DNA of 36,199 bases from a bacterium (GCA_012514975.1 JAAYZF010000477.1:1-36199), one strand, 5' to 3'; positions 22,716-30,791 are shown, numbered from the stretch's first letter. Made by a program: numbers and translations. The notes: generated by a model from the sequence alone, not told the origin.

Positions 22716-25700
22716 CTAGAGCCGCCCGCCGAACTGGAGTGTCAGCTCCATGACCTCGCTTTCATGGTGGATTTCCAGCATGATGGAACGCGCGTCCTCA
22801 AGGTAGTACCAGTGCGTCCTGTTAGCAAGCGAGCGGAGTTGCGGCACAGGGTTGCCGTTCAGCTCGAAGCTGATCGCGCGGGGCGACAGGGGAAACAGCA
22901 CACGCGAGGTCCGGTGGGGGAAAAACGCCACGGTCAGCTTCGCCTCGTCCCGCAGCTTGTCCTTGGCGATGCGTGCATCGGCAGGCGTAACGGCGTAGAC
23001 GCGCGTCCGGTCGATCAATGTGAACGACTGGCATGAAAGGCGCGGCGGACACCCGCGGTCCCGCAGCCTGTTAAGCCACACCCCGTCCGGGAACAGCAGG
23101 CCTCCCACACGTGCGCCACCATCACATGCGAGTCCGGCGGGCATCATCCCGCCCACATTCGCTCCGCGGTACACGTCGTACGCCGCCTGCACAATCGTGC
23201 GCGGGTACCGGAGCCACTGTTCCGGCGTTTCGCCCGCGTTGAACAGCTCGCGCAGCGCGTCCGCGTACAGAAGCGTCATCTCAGGCGACACGGCGTCTGC
23301 AAGCGGCGAGACGGCGGCGGGAACGCCGAACCGCGCACTGGCGAGCTCGCACACCTCCGTGCCCCTCATGCCGAAAAACGCCTGGCCGGCGTGCGCCCAG
23401 CGCCACGCTTCGCGGAAATACCGCTCGTCGCCCGTCAGCCGGAAGGCCAGCACATTCGCCTCGATCAACTCGGCGCACGCGTCAATGCTGCTCGCGGTCG
23501 GCCCCGCCGTGTCATCGGCGGGAGTGCGCAGCCCGCGCGCAGCGTCAAGCAGGTCGCATGCGGCAGCCACGCCGCTCCTGTTGCCGCAGACCGCGGCCGC
23601 AAGAAGCAGCCGGGCGGCTGCCGCGCCGCATGCGCGTGCCGCGGGCGCCGCGGCACCGCCGTCCACGCCCATGCGCCTGGTCAGCTCCTTTGCCTCCGCG
23701 CACAGCCGGTCCTGCGCTGCCGCGCCGGCCGCGTACAGCGTTTCAGCCTCGTCGTCCAGCATGAAGAGCGCGGCAGCGGCCATCCCATGCTGCAGCGCGC
23801 ATGTGAGCACCTCGTCCACCGGGAGCGCATCGAGCGCATTCGTCAGCGTTGACAGCCATGTGCCGAGCCGGTTCCTCCGCTCGTACTCCGTCTCGCGCGC
23901 CGCTTCCATCCACAACATTGCCGCGCGGGCAGCAGTGTGGTCTCCTGCGTGCAGGGACTCGGCGACGTCGTTCGAGCCTGAGTAGGTCTCCGCGAGCGCG
24001 CTGTCCACGAGCGCTGAGACTTCCGCCTGCTCGGCCTGCAACACGATGCGCCCCGGCGCCCCGCGCGCCGGCTGCGGGAACAGCCGCGTCATGTCCGCTT
24101 CGCCCGCCTGCAGCGACAACTCGGCCCGGAGGGTGACGTTGGTTGTCAACGGTGGCGGCACGTGGCGCCGCCCGGCGTCTGCGTCCCTGCACAACCGTGC
24201 GCGGAACACGGCGTGCCGGTCCATTACCGCGGGCCGTTCAATCCGCCAGTTGACGGACGGGTTGCTCTCAGGCGGTTCACTGGCCGCCGTCCATGTGAGC
24301 ATGCCGTCCTCGAGCATGCAGCACACGAACGGTGCTATCTGGCCTGCAAGCGGCGCGCGCATGCCGCGCTGCGCAAGCGACAGCCATGGATACTGCAGTG
24401 CTTCTTCCTCCGCCGCGTGCACGCGTCCAAACGCGTAGCGCGGCATCACGATCGCGGTGCGCTCGCTGCACTGCATGACCGCCACCGGGCCGCTCGCGTC
24501 GAGGATAGCGCGGGGCTGGCTGCCCGAGAAGGCCGTTTCCACCACGATACGCCCCGCCGCGGGCGCGTAGGTGAAGCTTTGGTTCATCGTCCACACCGAG
24601 CCGTCTGCGCTCATCTGCATGTCTGACATCTGAACCGTCTGAAGGCTGCCGGACGCCGTGTGCCGTATGCGGGCCGGCTGGAACGAGATCGTCTCACGCC
24701 CTCCGGCGGCGGTTGCACACTTGAGTGATGCAAGCGGCGCGAGCTCGGCGATGTCGGAACAGATCCCGTCGCGCGTGATGCCAAGCTTCACCGTACGAAC
24801 GCCGTCCTCTTCCTGGATGAAGCGCAGCCGCATGGTCCCGCACTGCCAGTCGTAGGCAATCAGCGGCACGCCGCGTCCGCCGCGAATGCGCGTCCACGCA
24901 GTTCCCCACGCGGTGTTCTGGGTGAACACCGTGTCCGCCGCGGCAACCGGAAAGGAAAACGCCACGGCCTGGCCCGTACGCGCAACGGTCACCGTGCCGC
25001 TCAACGTGTCTGCATGCAGATGCGGAAAGACTGTCCAGAGAACTTCCGTGAATCCCCGGCCGGGCATGGGCGGCACGGGCTGCTCGATGAACCGCTGCTC
25101 CGAGACGGCCCCGGTGTTCTCATCGAGCGCCAGCGTCACTGAATCCACCGAATCCGTGCCAGACGCTTCCCAACCCTCGTTGCGAATCTCCGCCGCCAGG
25201 TGCGCTGCAACGCCGTTCTGCACATGCGGCATGCGGGGCGCAATGCGCGTCACACGCAGATGGGGCGCACAGGCGACTTCCTGCCCGGGCTGCCATGGTC
25301 CGGCACCGCCGTCCGCGACGCCGGCAAGGCGCCACGCGCGTGCTCCTTCGCGCCCCGTGCCGAACACCAGGCGCGCGCGTGTGGCGTTCGTGTCGTCGAT
25401 TGTACGGATAAGCGCCGGCAGCACCCATTCCACCCCCGCCGCACCGGCAGTCGCGCAGTACGTAACGCTCCAGGCAATATCCGTCACCACGCCGATGCCG
25501 GCAGGCACCGCGGCACGCCAGTACAGGAGGTTGGTCGACGGTGTCCCGTCATAGACGGCCATGCCGTTCACCGCCACCCGCGCCACTACGCCCGAATGCC
25601 CGCCGCCGGTCAGCGCCCACGCGCCAATGCATTCGACCGCGCCGTCACCCGGGTCAGGCCCGTCGGGAAGCGCGAGGCGGGCCTGCGCAAATGCCGCCAC

Positions 25701-25913
25701 GGGCGAGGCGCCGAGTGCGAGGTGCAATGATGGCAACGGCACACCGCATACGTCGCGCCACGACGGCGTCAGCGTCGCATTCCTGCTCACCGAGAATGCT
25801 TCGGCACGCGCCGCCAGGTCTGCCTGCACATGCACGGCAGGCATCGCGTGCCCGCCAGACACGCTGAACGCGATGCATGCGAACACCGCCGCCCGTACCC
25901 GGTTCAATGCCAT
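22716..25913 (-). CDS. Large secreted protein of unknown function
   Basis: 1065 aa with an N-terminal signal peptide (MALNRVRAAVFACIAFSVSGGHAMPA). Residues roughly 30-640 look beta-rich with many short strands, Gly turns and about a dozen cysteines. From about 660 to 960 the sequence turns strongly helical and alanine-rich with repeated helix pairs (AARAAMLWMEAARETEYERR..., CALQHGMAAAALFML..., ANVLAFRLTGDERYFREAWRWAHAGQAFFG). The helical part resembles the alpha/alpha barrel of secreted glycosidases and lyases in style, and the GDERYFREAWRWAHAG stretch is reminiscent of such folds. A short beta region ends the protein. No catalytic motif is recognised. ATG 25913 has AGGAG 7 bases upstream. 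It follows argD by 9 bases and so is in the argBD transcript, an odd companion. Confidence 0.8.
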   Translation of the reverse strand: MALNRVRAAVFACIAFSVSGGHAMPAVHVQADLAARAEAFSVSRNATLTPSWRDVCGVPLPSLHLALGASPVAAFAQARLALPDGPDPGDGAVECIGAWALTGGGHSGVVARVAVNGMAVYDGTPSTNLLYWRAAVPAGIGVVTDIAWSVTYCATAGAAGVEWVLPALIRTIDDTNATRARLVFGTGREGARAWRLAGVADGGAGPWQPGQEVACAPHLRVTRIAPRMPHVQNGVAAHLAAEIRNEGWEASGTDSVDSVTLALDENTGAVSEQRFIEQPVPPMPGRGFTEVLWTVFPHLHADTLSGTVTVARTGQAVAFSFPVAAADTVFTQNTAWGTAWTRIRGGRGVPLIAYDWQCGTMRLRFIQEEDGVRTVKLGITRDGICSDIAELAPLASLKCATAAGGRETISFQPARIRHTASGSLQTVQMSDMQMSADGSVWTMNQSFTYAPAAGRIVVETAFSGSQPRAILDASGPVAVMQCSERTAIVMPRYAFGRVHAAEEEALQYPWLSLAQRGMRAPLAGQIAPFVCCMLEDGMLTWTAASEPPESNPSVNWRIERPAVMDRHAVFRARLCRDADAGRRHVPPPLTTNVTLRAELSLQAGEADMTRLFPQPARGAPGRIVLQAEQAEVSALVDSALAETYSGSNDVAESLHAGDHTAARAAMLWMEAARETEYERRNRLGTWLSTLTNALDALPVDEVLTCALQHGMAAAALFMLDDEAETLYAAGAAAQDRLCAEAKELTRRMGVDGGAAAPAARACGAAAARLLLAAAVCGNRSGVAAACDLLDAARGLRTPADDTAGPTASSIDACAELIEANVLAFRLTGDERYFREAWRWAHAGQAFFGMRGTEVCELASARFGVPAAVSPLADAVSPEMTLLYADALRELFNAGETPEQWLRYPRTIVQAAYDVYRGANVGGMMPAGLACDGGARVGGLLFPDGVWLNRLRDRGCPPRLSCQSFTLIDRTRVYAVTPADARIAKDKLRDEAKLTVAFFPHRTSRVLFPLSPRAISFELNGNPVPQLRSLANRTHWYYLEDARSIMLEIHHESEVMELTLQFGGRL

Positions 25914-25922
25914 TCGTCACTC

Positions 25923-27107
25923 CTAGAGCGCTCTAAGCCCTCGCTCGACCGCCGCGAAGGCCTTGTCTGTTTCATCCCGCGTCACGAAGATCGACGTGAG
26001 GAACCGCAGGACATGCTCGTGCGTGCAGTTGACGAGCACATGCTCTTCGAGGCATGCGTCGACCACGGCCTGGCCCGGCTTGTCCAGCTCGATGCCGAAC
26101 ATGGCGCCCGCGCCGCGTATCTCCCTGATCACATTGAATCTCGCCTGAAGCGCCTTTGCCCGCTCGCGGAACATCGCCTGTACCTCGTTGGCGCGCGTGA
26201 GTCCCTGTTCCTCATCAATCACCTTGATGACTGCCAGCCCCGCCGCGCATACAAGCGGATTGCCGCCGTACGTCGAGGCGTGCGTGCCCGGCTGCAGCAC
26301 GTCGGCAACCTTTGTCGCGGCGACAAACGCGCCGACAGGCACCCCGCCGCCCAGCGCCTTGGCCAGCGTCATCACGTCCGGCTGCACACCTGCCCACTGG
26401 AAGCCGAACCAGTGGCCCGTACGCGCCACGCCCGTCTGCACCTCGTCGAAGATCAGCAGACAGTCCCGCTCGTCGCAGAGTGTGCGCAGGGCCTGCAGGT
26501 AGCCCGCCGGCGGCACGTTCACCCCGCCTTCGCCCTGGATCGGCTCCACCATCACCGCGCACGTCTCGCTGTCCATGGCCGCCTTCACCGCCTCGGTGTC
26601 GCCAAAGGGCACATACGTGAACCCGGGCAGCATCGGCTCGAACCCCCTGTGATACTTCGCCTGCGCCGTGGCAGACAGCGCGCCGAAGGTACGGCCGTGA
26701 AACGAGTTCTCCATCGTGATGAACTTCCACTTTCCCTTGCCCGATCCCCATTTCCGCGCAAGCTTCAGCGCTCCCTCGTTCGCCTCGGCGCCCGAGTTGC
26801 CAAAGAACACCTTGCCCGGAAATGAACGCTTGACAATCTCCGCGGCCAGTTGCGCCTGCAGCGGGTTGTAGAAGTTGTTCGGCGTGTGCAGCAGTCTGCC
26901 CGCCTGGTCGCGGATCGCGGCAACGACCGTGGGATGGCAATGCCCCACCAGGTTCACGCCCCAGCCGGGATACATGTCAAGATACTTCCCGCCTCCCTCG
27001 CTCTGCAACCACGCGCCCGCGCCGCGCACGAACGCAACCGGCAGCCTGCCGTATGAAGGCACAACGTATGAATCGTAGTCGCTTTTTGTCTGCGTTGAAA
27101 CACTCAT
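25923..27107 (-). CDS. argD: Acetylornithine aminotransferase
   Basis: 394 aa, class III PLP aminotransferase converting N-acetylglutamate semialdehyde to acetylornithine in arginine synthesis. Visible: GNSGAEANEGALKLAR (103-118), FHGRTFGAL, VEPIQGEGGVN, LIFDEVQTGVARTG with PLP-ring D221, and the Schiff-base lysine K250 in TLAKALGGGVPVGAF. Length and motifs fit ArgD, and argB immediately upstream supports this over ornithine or GABA aminotransferase. Start at 27107 has no strong ribosome site. It is separated from argB by 89 bases holding a GTTAGTC-type heptamer array and is followed after 9 bases by the large secreted protein. Confidence 0.94.
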   Translation of the reverse strand: MSVSTQTKSDYDSYVVPSYGRLPVAFVRGAGAWLQSEGGGKYLDMYPGWGVNLVGHCHPTVVAAIRDQAGRLLHTPNNFYNPLQAQLAAEIVKRSFPGKVFFGNSGAEANEGALKLARKWGSGKGKWKFITMENSFHGRTFGALSATAQAKYHRGFEPMLPGFTYVPFGDTEAVKAAMDSETCAVMVEPIQGEGGVNVPPAGYLQALRTLCDERDCLLIFDEVQTGVARTGHWFGFQWAGVQPDVMTLAKALGGGVPVGAFVAATKVADVLQPGTHASTYGGNPLVCAAGLAVIKVIDEEQGLTRANEVQAMFRERAKALQARFNVIREIRGAGAMFGIELDKPGQAVVDACLEEHVLVNCTHEHVLRFLTSIFVTRDETDKAFAAVERGLRAL

Positions 27108-27130
27108 GTCAGTTGCTCTGCAATCGCGCT

Positions 27131-27158
27131 GTTAGTCGTTAGTTGCTGGTCGTTGGTC
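27131..27158. repeat. GTTAGTC/GTTGGTC heptamer array
   Basis: Four tandem degenerate heptamers GTTAGTC, GTTAGTT, GCTGGTC, GTTGGTC (consensus GYTRGTY) in the argB-argD gap. Same format as the GAAACTC array at 12463 but unrelated in sequence. Confidence 0.8.
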
Positions 27159-27196
27159 GTCCCCGGCAGTTCCAGCTGCGTACCGGTCACTGAATA

Positions 27197-28075
27197 CTAT
27201 CCGTTCACGATCTCCGTCCCGATTCCCTTGTCCGTGAATATCTCGAGGAGGAGGCTGTGCGGGATGAATCCGCTGATCACGTGCGTCTTGTATACATGGT
27301 TCTGCAATGCGTGCACGCACGCATCAACCTTCGGGATCATCCCGCCGGCGATGACGCCCTGTTCCTTCAGCTTCGGGACGTCCTCCACATGGATCGTCGA
27401 AATGACGGTCCGTTCATCCTTCGGGTCGTAGAGGATGCCGGGCACGTCTGTCAGGTAGACCAGTTTCTCCGCCGTGAGCGATGAGGCGATCTCGGACGCG
27501 ACGGTATCGGCGTTGATGTTGTACACGCTACCGTGTTCATCAACGCCCAACGGGGCCACCACGGGCACCTTTCCCGCGATGAGCACGTCGAACAGCGGCC
27601 GCGGGTTCACCCGCCTCACTTCACCGACAAATCCCCAGTCTATCACCGCCCCGTTCTCGTCCGTGCCGGTCATCTTGCGCACGCGGATCATCCGGCCGGT
27701 CTTGCCCGAGAGCGCCTCGGCTTCGCAGCCAAGCTCGCCCAGTTTCGCAACGATCTTCGCATTCACGTCGTTGAGAATCACATCCTCGACGATCTCCATC
27801 GACCGCTCGTCCGTCACGCGCAGCCCCTTGACGAAACTCGTCTCGATGCCCGCCGCGGCGAGGCGTTTGGTGATGTTCTTGCCGCCGCCATGCACGATGA
27901 TCGGACGCATGCCCACCGTGCGCATGAAGACGACGTCGCGCAGGATGTTCTCATCCGCGCTGTTCCGCTCAATTGTCGAGCCGCCGTACTTGATGACGAC
28001 GATGCGGTCGCGGAACGCCTGGATATACGGCAATGCCTCGATGAGCACACGCGCTTTCTCTATCGCCTGTTCCAT
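27197..28075 (-). CDS. argB: Acetylglutamate kinase
   Basis: 292 aa, amino-acid-kinase fold, phosphorylating N-acetylglutamate in arginine synthesis. Motifs: VIKYGGST (27-34), IVHGGGKNITKRL, LSGKTGRMIRVRK (the form seen in arginine-sensitive enzymes of many phyla), VAPLGVDEHGSVYNINADTVASEIA and LTDVPGILYDPKDERT. The N-terminal helix before the kinase fold (MEQAIEKARVLIEALPYIQAF) is the type that forms the hexamer and arginine site, so feedback inhibition by arginine is likely. ATG 28075 is chosen because the promoter -10 lies only 9 bases before it. The longer GTG reading from 28114 would start inside the -35 element. Confidence 0.95.
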   Translation of the reverse strand: MEQAIEKARVLIEALPYIQAFRDRIVVIKYGGSTIERNSADENILRDVVFMRTVGMRPIIVHGGGKNITKRLAAAGIETSFVKGLRVTDERSMEIVEDVILNDVNAKIVAKLGELGCEAEALSGKTGRMIRVRKMTGTDENGAVIDWGFVGEVRRVNPRPLFDVLIAGKVPVVAPLGVDEHGSVYNINADTVASEIASSLTAEKLVYLTDVPGILYDPKDERTVISTIHVEDVPKLKEQGVIAGGMIPKVDACVHALQNHVYKTHVISGFIPHSLLLEIFTDKGIGTEIVNG

Positions 28076-28084
28076 AGGTGACTG

Positions 28085-28113
28085 ATTATACGAAATATCC
28101 GCACGAATATCCA
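28085..28113 (-). promoter_or_regulatory. argB promoter giving an almost leaderless mRNA
   Basis: On the minus strand TGGATA (28113-28108) and TATAAT (28090-28085) are 17 bases apart. The start is expected near 28078, two or three bases before the ATG at 28075. Confidence 0.7.
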
Positions 28114-28120
28114 CCCGCGC

Positions 28121-28149
28121 TTGACATCCCCGGCTTGATTGGGTAAAAT
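28121..28149 (+). promoter_or_regulatory. tRNA-Val promoter
   Basis: TTGACA (28121-28126), 17 bases, TAAAAT (28144-28149). It is back to back with the argB promoter, with 7 bases between the two -35 elements. Confidence 0.88.
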
Positions 28150-28170
28150 AACACGCTGTACAAACGCTTT

Positions 28171-28247
28171 GGGCGGTTAGCTCAGTTGGTTAGAGTGCCT
28201 GCTCGACATGCAGGAGGTCGCAGGTTCGATTCCCGCACCGCCCACCA
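28171..28247 (+). tRNA. tRNA-Val (GAC)
   Basis: A 77-base cloverleaf with encoded CCA. Acceptor GGGCGGT/ACCGCCC with discriminator A, D stem GCTC/GAGT, anticodon stem CCTGC/GCAGG, 7-base loop TCGACAT, T arm GCAGG-TTCGATT-CCCGC. Positions 34-36 are GAC, reading valine codons GUC and GUU. Two oddities: position 33 is C rather than the nearly universal U, and the T stem has an A51-C63 mismatch. Its own promoter and terminator flank it. Confidence 0.93.
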
Positions 28248-28252
28248 TGCTG

Positions 28253-28285
28253 AGACCCCTGTGGCCATCAAGGCCCCAGGGGTTT
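28253..28285 (+). terminator. Terminator after tRNA-Val
   Basis: Arms 28255-28266 and 28272-28283 form a 12-position stem with one mismatch and loop ATCAA, extended by two weaker pairs, ending in TTT. Confidence 0.8.
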
Positions 28286-28448
28286 CCTGTTTCCGCCGCC
28301 CTCGCACGCGCCGCCGGCAATTGCAGACGCCGGTCCCGGTGTTCCGTCTGGATCGGCGGCCGTCGTGCCGTCTGTGGATGGATGCACTGCGCCCGTTGGA
28401 CCGTGCGCACGGAGTGTACCCAGGGCGGCGCGTAAATGCAGCCGTGCA

Positions 28449-28477
28449 TTGCATTTTGCGCCGTGATAGTGTATAAT
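28449..28477 (+). promoter_or_regulatory. Pseudopilin promoter, twin of the secretin promoter
   Basis: TTGCAT (28449-28454), spacer of 17, TATAAT (28472-28477). TTGCATTTT is identical with the first nine bases of the secretin promoter. The roughly 160 bases before it, back to the tRNA terminator, show no gene. Confidence 0.85.
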
Positions 28478-28518
28478 ACGTACGACTACGCAGTCATTCA
28501 CCAGTTCCTGGAGTTGAC

Positions 28519-29139
28519 ATGAAGACAAACAGACGCAGCGGCTTCACGCTCATCGAGCTGCTTATCGTGATCTCGATCATCGGCATTCTCGCCGGCATGG
28601 GCATCGCAACGTACCCGGTCGTCATGGCGAAGGTGTACCAGATGCAGTGCTCGCAGAACCTGCGCTCGATGTACTCGATCTTCCTGATCTACAGCCAGGA
28701 ACACAATGCGTACCCGACAACCCAGCCGCCGCTCACGCGGTACGAGCGCGGCGGCGGCGTGCGCGATCTGTGGCCGCTGTTTGACGTCGGCGTGATGCAG
28801 AAGGAGCAGCTCGAGCTCCTCAAGTGCCCGCAGAGCACCGTGGTTCCCTTCTCGAGCAATCCGACCATCGATGAATTCGACAAGAAGCACATTTCGTACT
28901 CGTACAACTCGACGGCCATACCAAACGATCCGAACAATCCGCCCATCATGGCCGACCGCGGGGTAAGCAGCGGCGTGCTGAATTTCAACGCGCAGGACGT
29001 GTATGCGAGGCCGAACCACAAGACGGGCGTGAACGTGCTGCTTGCGAACGGTCGCGTCGTGTGGGTCTCGTGCGACCGCCGCGGCAAGCTCAGCCGCTCC
29101 GTCGTCGCCGAGGAACAATGGGGGCGCCTGCTCGATTAA
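28519..29139 (+). CDS. Type II secretion/type IV pilin-like protein
   Basis: 206 aa with a class III prepilin leader: six basic/polar residues, then G8 before F9 with TLIE and the key E13 at mature position 5, and a hydrophobic helix LLIVISIIGILAGMGIA. A prepilin peptidase would cut after G8. The C-terminal part has two cysteines and ends with NHKTGVNVLLANGRVVWV, like the closing strand of the H-X9-DG pseudopilins that abound in planctomycetes and Lentisphaerota. GGAG lies 6-7 bases before the ATG. It stands alone, away from any pilus or secretion operon, with its own promoter and terminator. Function beyond pseudopilin is not known. Confidence 0.9.
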   Translation: MKTNRRSGFTLIELLIVISIIGILAGMGIATYPVVMAKVYQMQCSQNLRSMYSIFLIYSQEHNAYPTTQPPLTRYERGGGVRDLWPLFDVGVMQKEQLELLKCPQSTVVPFSSNPTIDEFDKKHISYSYNSTAIPNDPNNPPIMADRGVSSGVLNFNAQDVYARPNHKTGVNVLLANGRVVWVSCDRRGKLSRSVVAEEQWGRLLD

Positions 29140-29204
29140 GGCCGTTTTCCGTGGAGTGCGTCTCATACGAGGCCGCAGCACCACACCGCAGTATGATATG
29201 ACCG

Positions 29205-29229
29205 AGGCGGCCCGTACGGCCGCCTTTTT
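29205..29229 (+). terminator. Terminator after the pseudopilin
   Basis: AGGCGGCC (29205-29212) / GGCCGCCT (29218-29225), 5-base loop, then TTTT. Confidence 0.85.
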
Positions 29230-29281
29230 CTTTAACCGCGCGGCAGTTGCTGCCGCGTCTCGTGTTGAGCCGGAGTGTGAC

Positions 29282-29476
29282 ATGAAACGTCTTCCGCGGT
29301 TGGCCCTCGCCGTTCCTCCCGTTGCCGCTCTCATCCTCTTCACCGCCTGCTCCGGCACACCCGAGGAGAACGCCCGCTGGTATCTCAAGGACAAACCCGC
29401 CGATATGCGCGTCCCTGTCAGCGGCACGGCCGACCCCGCGCAAGGCATCGCGGACGATCCGGCCATGAAGGAGTAA
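29282..29476 (+). CDS. Small putative lipoprotein
   Basis: 64 aa. Signal peptide MKRLPRLALAVPPVAALILFTAC with lipobox-like FTAC (Phe at -3 is less usual), leaving a short mature part rich in Asp, Pro and Lys (SGTPEENARWYLKDKPADM...). GGAG lies 7 bases before the ATG. A longer in-frame reading from 29042 runs through the terminator and is rejected. Its stop TAA shares its last A with the ATG of the DUF72 gene (TAATG), so translation of the two is coupled. Function unknown. Confidence 0.75.
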   Translation: MKRLPRLALAVPPVAALILFTACSGTPEENARWYLKDKPADMRVPVSGTADPAQGIADDPAMKE

Positions 29477-30312
29477 TGGACGATCTGTTTCCCGACATCC
29501 ATGCCGCCGCGCTGCCGCCCCTCGGTGAGAACATCTACGTCGGCACCAGCGGCTTCATGTTCGCCGACTGGCGCGGCACGGTCTATCCGGCTCATCTTTC
29601 CGACCACGAGACGCTGCCGTATTATCTCAATGTCTTTGCGTTCAACGCTCTCGAGCTGAACTTCACGTTCTACACCGCGCCGTCGCCACGGCTTCTCGAA
29701 CCGTTCGTCCAGCGCACGCCGCCCGCGTACCAGATCGCGGTCAAAGCCTTCAAAGGCATCACACACGCCAGGCCGGATGACGTCACTCCGGGCGACTTTG
29801 CCGCGTGCAGAGACACGCTCGCTCCGGCCCGTGATGCGGGCAAGCTCGCCGCGGTGCTCCTCCAGTTTCCCTACGCGTTCCATAACACAGAGGGGAACCG
29901 CGTCTACCTCAAACGCTGCCGCGCAGAGCTGCCCGATGATCCTCTTGCCATCGAGTTCCGGCACAAGAGCTGGGCTAGTGACGAGACCGACGCGTTGCTC
30001 AAGGCTGAAGGCCTGGCATGCTGCGCCGTGGACGAACCGGCGCTGGAAGGGCTTGTCCCTCTCCGCACCGCGGTCACCGCGCCGCTCGGCTATGCCCGTT
30101 TTCATGGCCGCAATCCCGCATGGTTCTCCGCGGGAGAGAAGGAACGGTACAATTACCTGTACAGCGATGACGAACTGCGCGACTTCGTCCGGCGTGTCAG
30201 GCAGATGGCGAAGAACGTCAAGAAGATGCTCGTGTTTTTCAACAACTGCTACATGGGCAAGGCGATCAGAAACGCCCTTCGCTTTCGTGAATTGCTTCAC
30301 GAAAGCGTGTAA
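29476..30312 (+). CDS. DUF72 family protein
   Basis: 278 aa of the DUF72/YecE family, a TIM-barrel-like fold of unknown function. Recognisable blocks: NIYVGTSGFMFADWRGTVYPAHL near the N-terminus, FNALELNFTFYTAPSP, FQIA-type VKAFKGITH, VLLQFPYAFHNT, LAIEFRHKSWAS, and the C-terminal YARFHGRNPAW...RYNYLYSDDEL...VFFNNCYMGKAIRNAL. Cytosolic. Translation starts on the TAATG overlap with the small lipoprotein gene. The TIGR04076 gene follows after 46 bases. Confidence 0.92.
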   Translation: MDDLFPDIHAAALPPLGENIYVGTSGFMFADWRGTVYPAHLSDHETLPYYLNVFAFNALELNFTFYTAPSPRLLEPFVQRTPPAYQIAVKAFKGITHARPDDVTPGDFAACRDTLAPARDAGKLAAVLLQFPYAFHNTEGNRVYLKRCRAELPDDPLAIEFRHKSWASDETDALLKAEGLACCAVDEPALEGLVPLRTAVTAPLGYARFHGRNPAWFSAGEKERYNYLYSDDELRDFVRRVRQMAKNVKKMLVFFNNCYMGKAIRNALRFRELLHESV

Positions 30313-30332
30313 TCGTGCTCGTAATCGTAATC
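30309..30332. repeat. GTAATC hexamer array
   Basis: Four hexamers GTAATC, GTGCTC, GTAATC, GTAATC run across the stop codon of the DUF72 gene into the gap before the next gene. Here the array supplies the TAA stop (30310-30312). Confidence 0.7.
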
Positions 30333-30358
30333 GGCTTTTGTTCCGTTGGGGAGAATCC

Positions 30359-30619
30359 ATGGTAAACTACAAGATCAGATGCGAAGTCGTGCGGATCGTC
30401 CAGAACACGTTCAAGTGTGCAACCATGGGCCAGACGTTCATCCTCGGGCCGCGCACGCCGGAAGGCATGTGCGCACGCGCCTATTCGGCTGTCTACCCCG
30501 TGTCAACAGCCATGCGGTTCTCCGAGGAAATATCGTGGGAGCAGGGCCGCGGGTATGTGGACGTAATGTGCCCGGACAATGATGTGGTGTACAGGTTGAC
30601 GCGCATCAAGGAAGGCTGA
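30359..30619 (+). CDS. TIGR04076 family small protein
   Basis: 86 aa. The pattern VNYKIRCEVVRI...FKCATMGQTFILG...TPEGMCARAYSAVYPVSTAMRFSEEISWE...VDVMCPDNDVVYRLTR fits the TIGR04076 family: a conserved Cys in the first half, TPEGMC, a YP motif and a CPD turn near the end. These are small beta-rich proteins of unknown function. GGGGAG lies 7 bases before the ATG. It is likely the last gene of the lipoprotein-DUF72 unit. Confidence 0.85.
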   Translation: MVNYKIRCEVVRIVQNTFKCATMGQTFILGPRTPEGMCARAYSAVYPVSTAMRFSEEISWEQGRGYVDVMCPDNDVVYRLTRIKEG

Positions 30620-30679
30620 CATCCCGGCCCCGGCGGTGCCGAGTCGTCAAAGGCGGACCGCCGCTGAAGCGGGGCAAAC

Positions 30680-30699
30680 GGTCACCGGGGACGGTGACC
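30680..30699. repeat. REP-like hairpin
   Basis: 8-bp perfect stem with GGGA tetraloop at the 3' end of the TIGR04076 gene unit. Whether it recurs in the genome cannot be seen here. Confidence 0.5.
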
Positions 30700-30791
30700 C
30701 TCCAGGGCGACCGTCGGCCGCCTCATATGGCCTCACAGGCACACCACGAGCGCACACTTCCGCATTCACGCGTCCCGTCGTGCATCGCCGT

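Noticed and set aside
29042-29281. N-terminal extension of the small lipoprotein
   Set aside because: Runs inside the pseudopilin gene and through its terminator; the ATG at 29282 has a ribosome site and a signal peptide.
28498-30360. 620-residue open frame on the minus strand
   Set aside because: It lies antisense to the pseudopilin, lipoprotein and DUF72 genes, crosses a terminator and has Arg/Ala/Val-rich low-complexity content typical of high-GC shadow frames.
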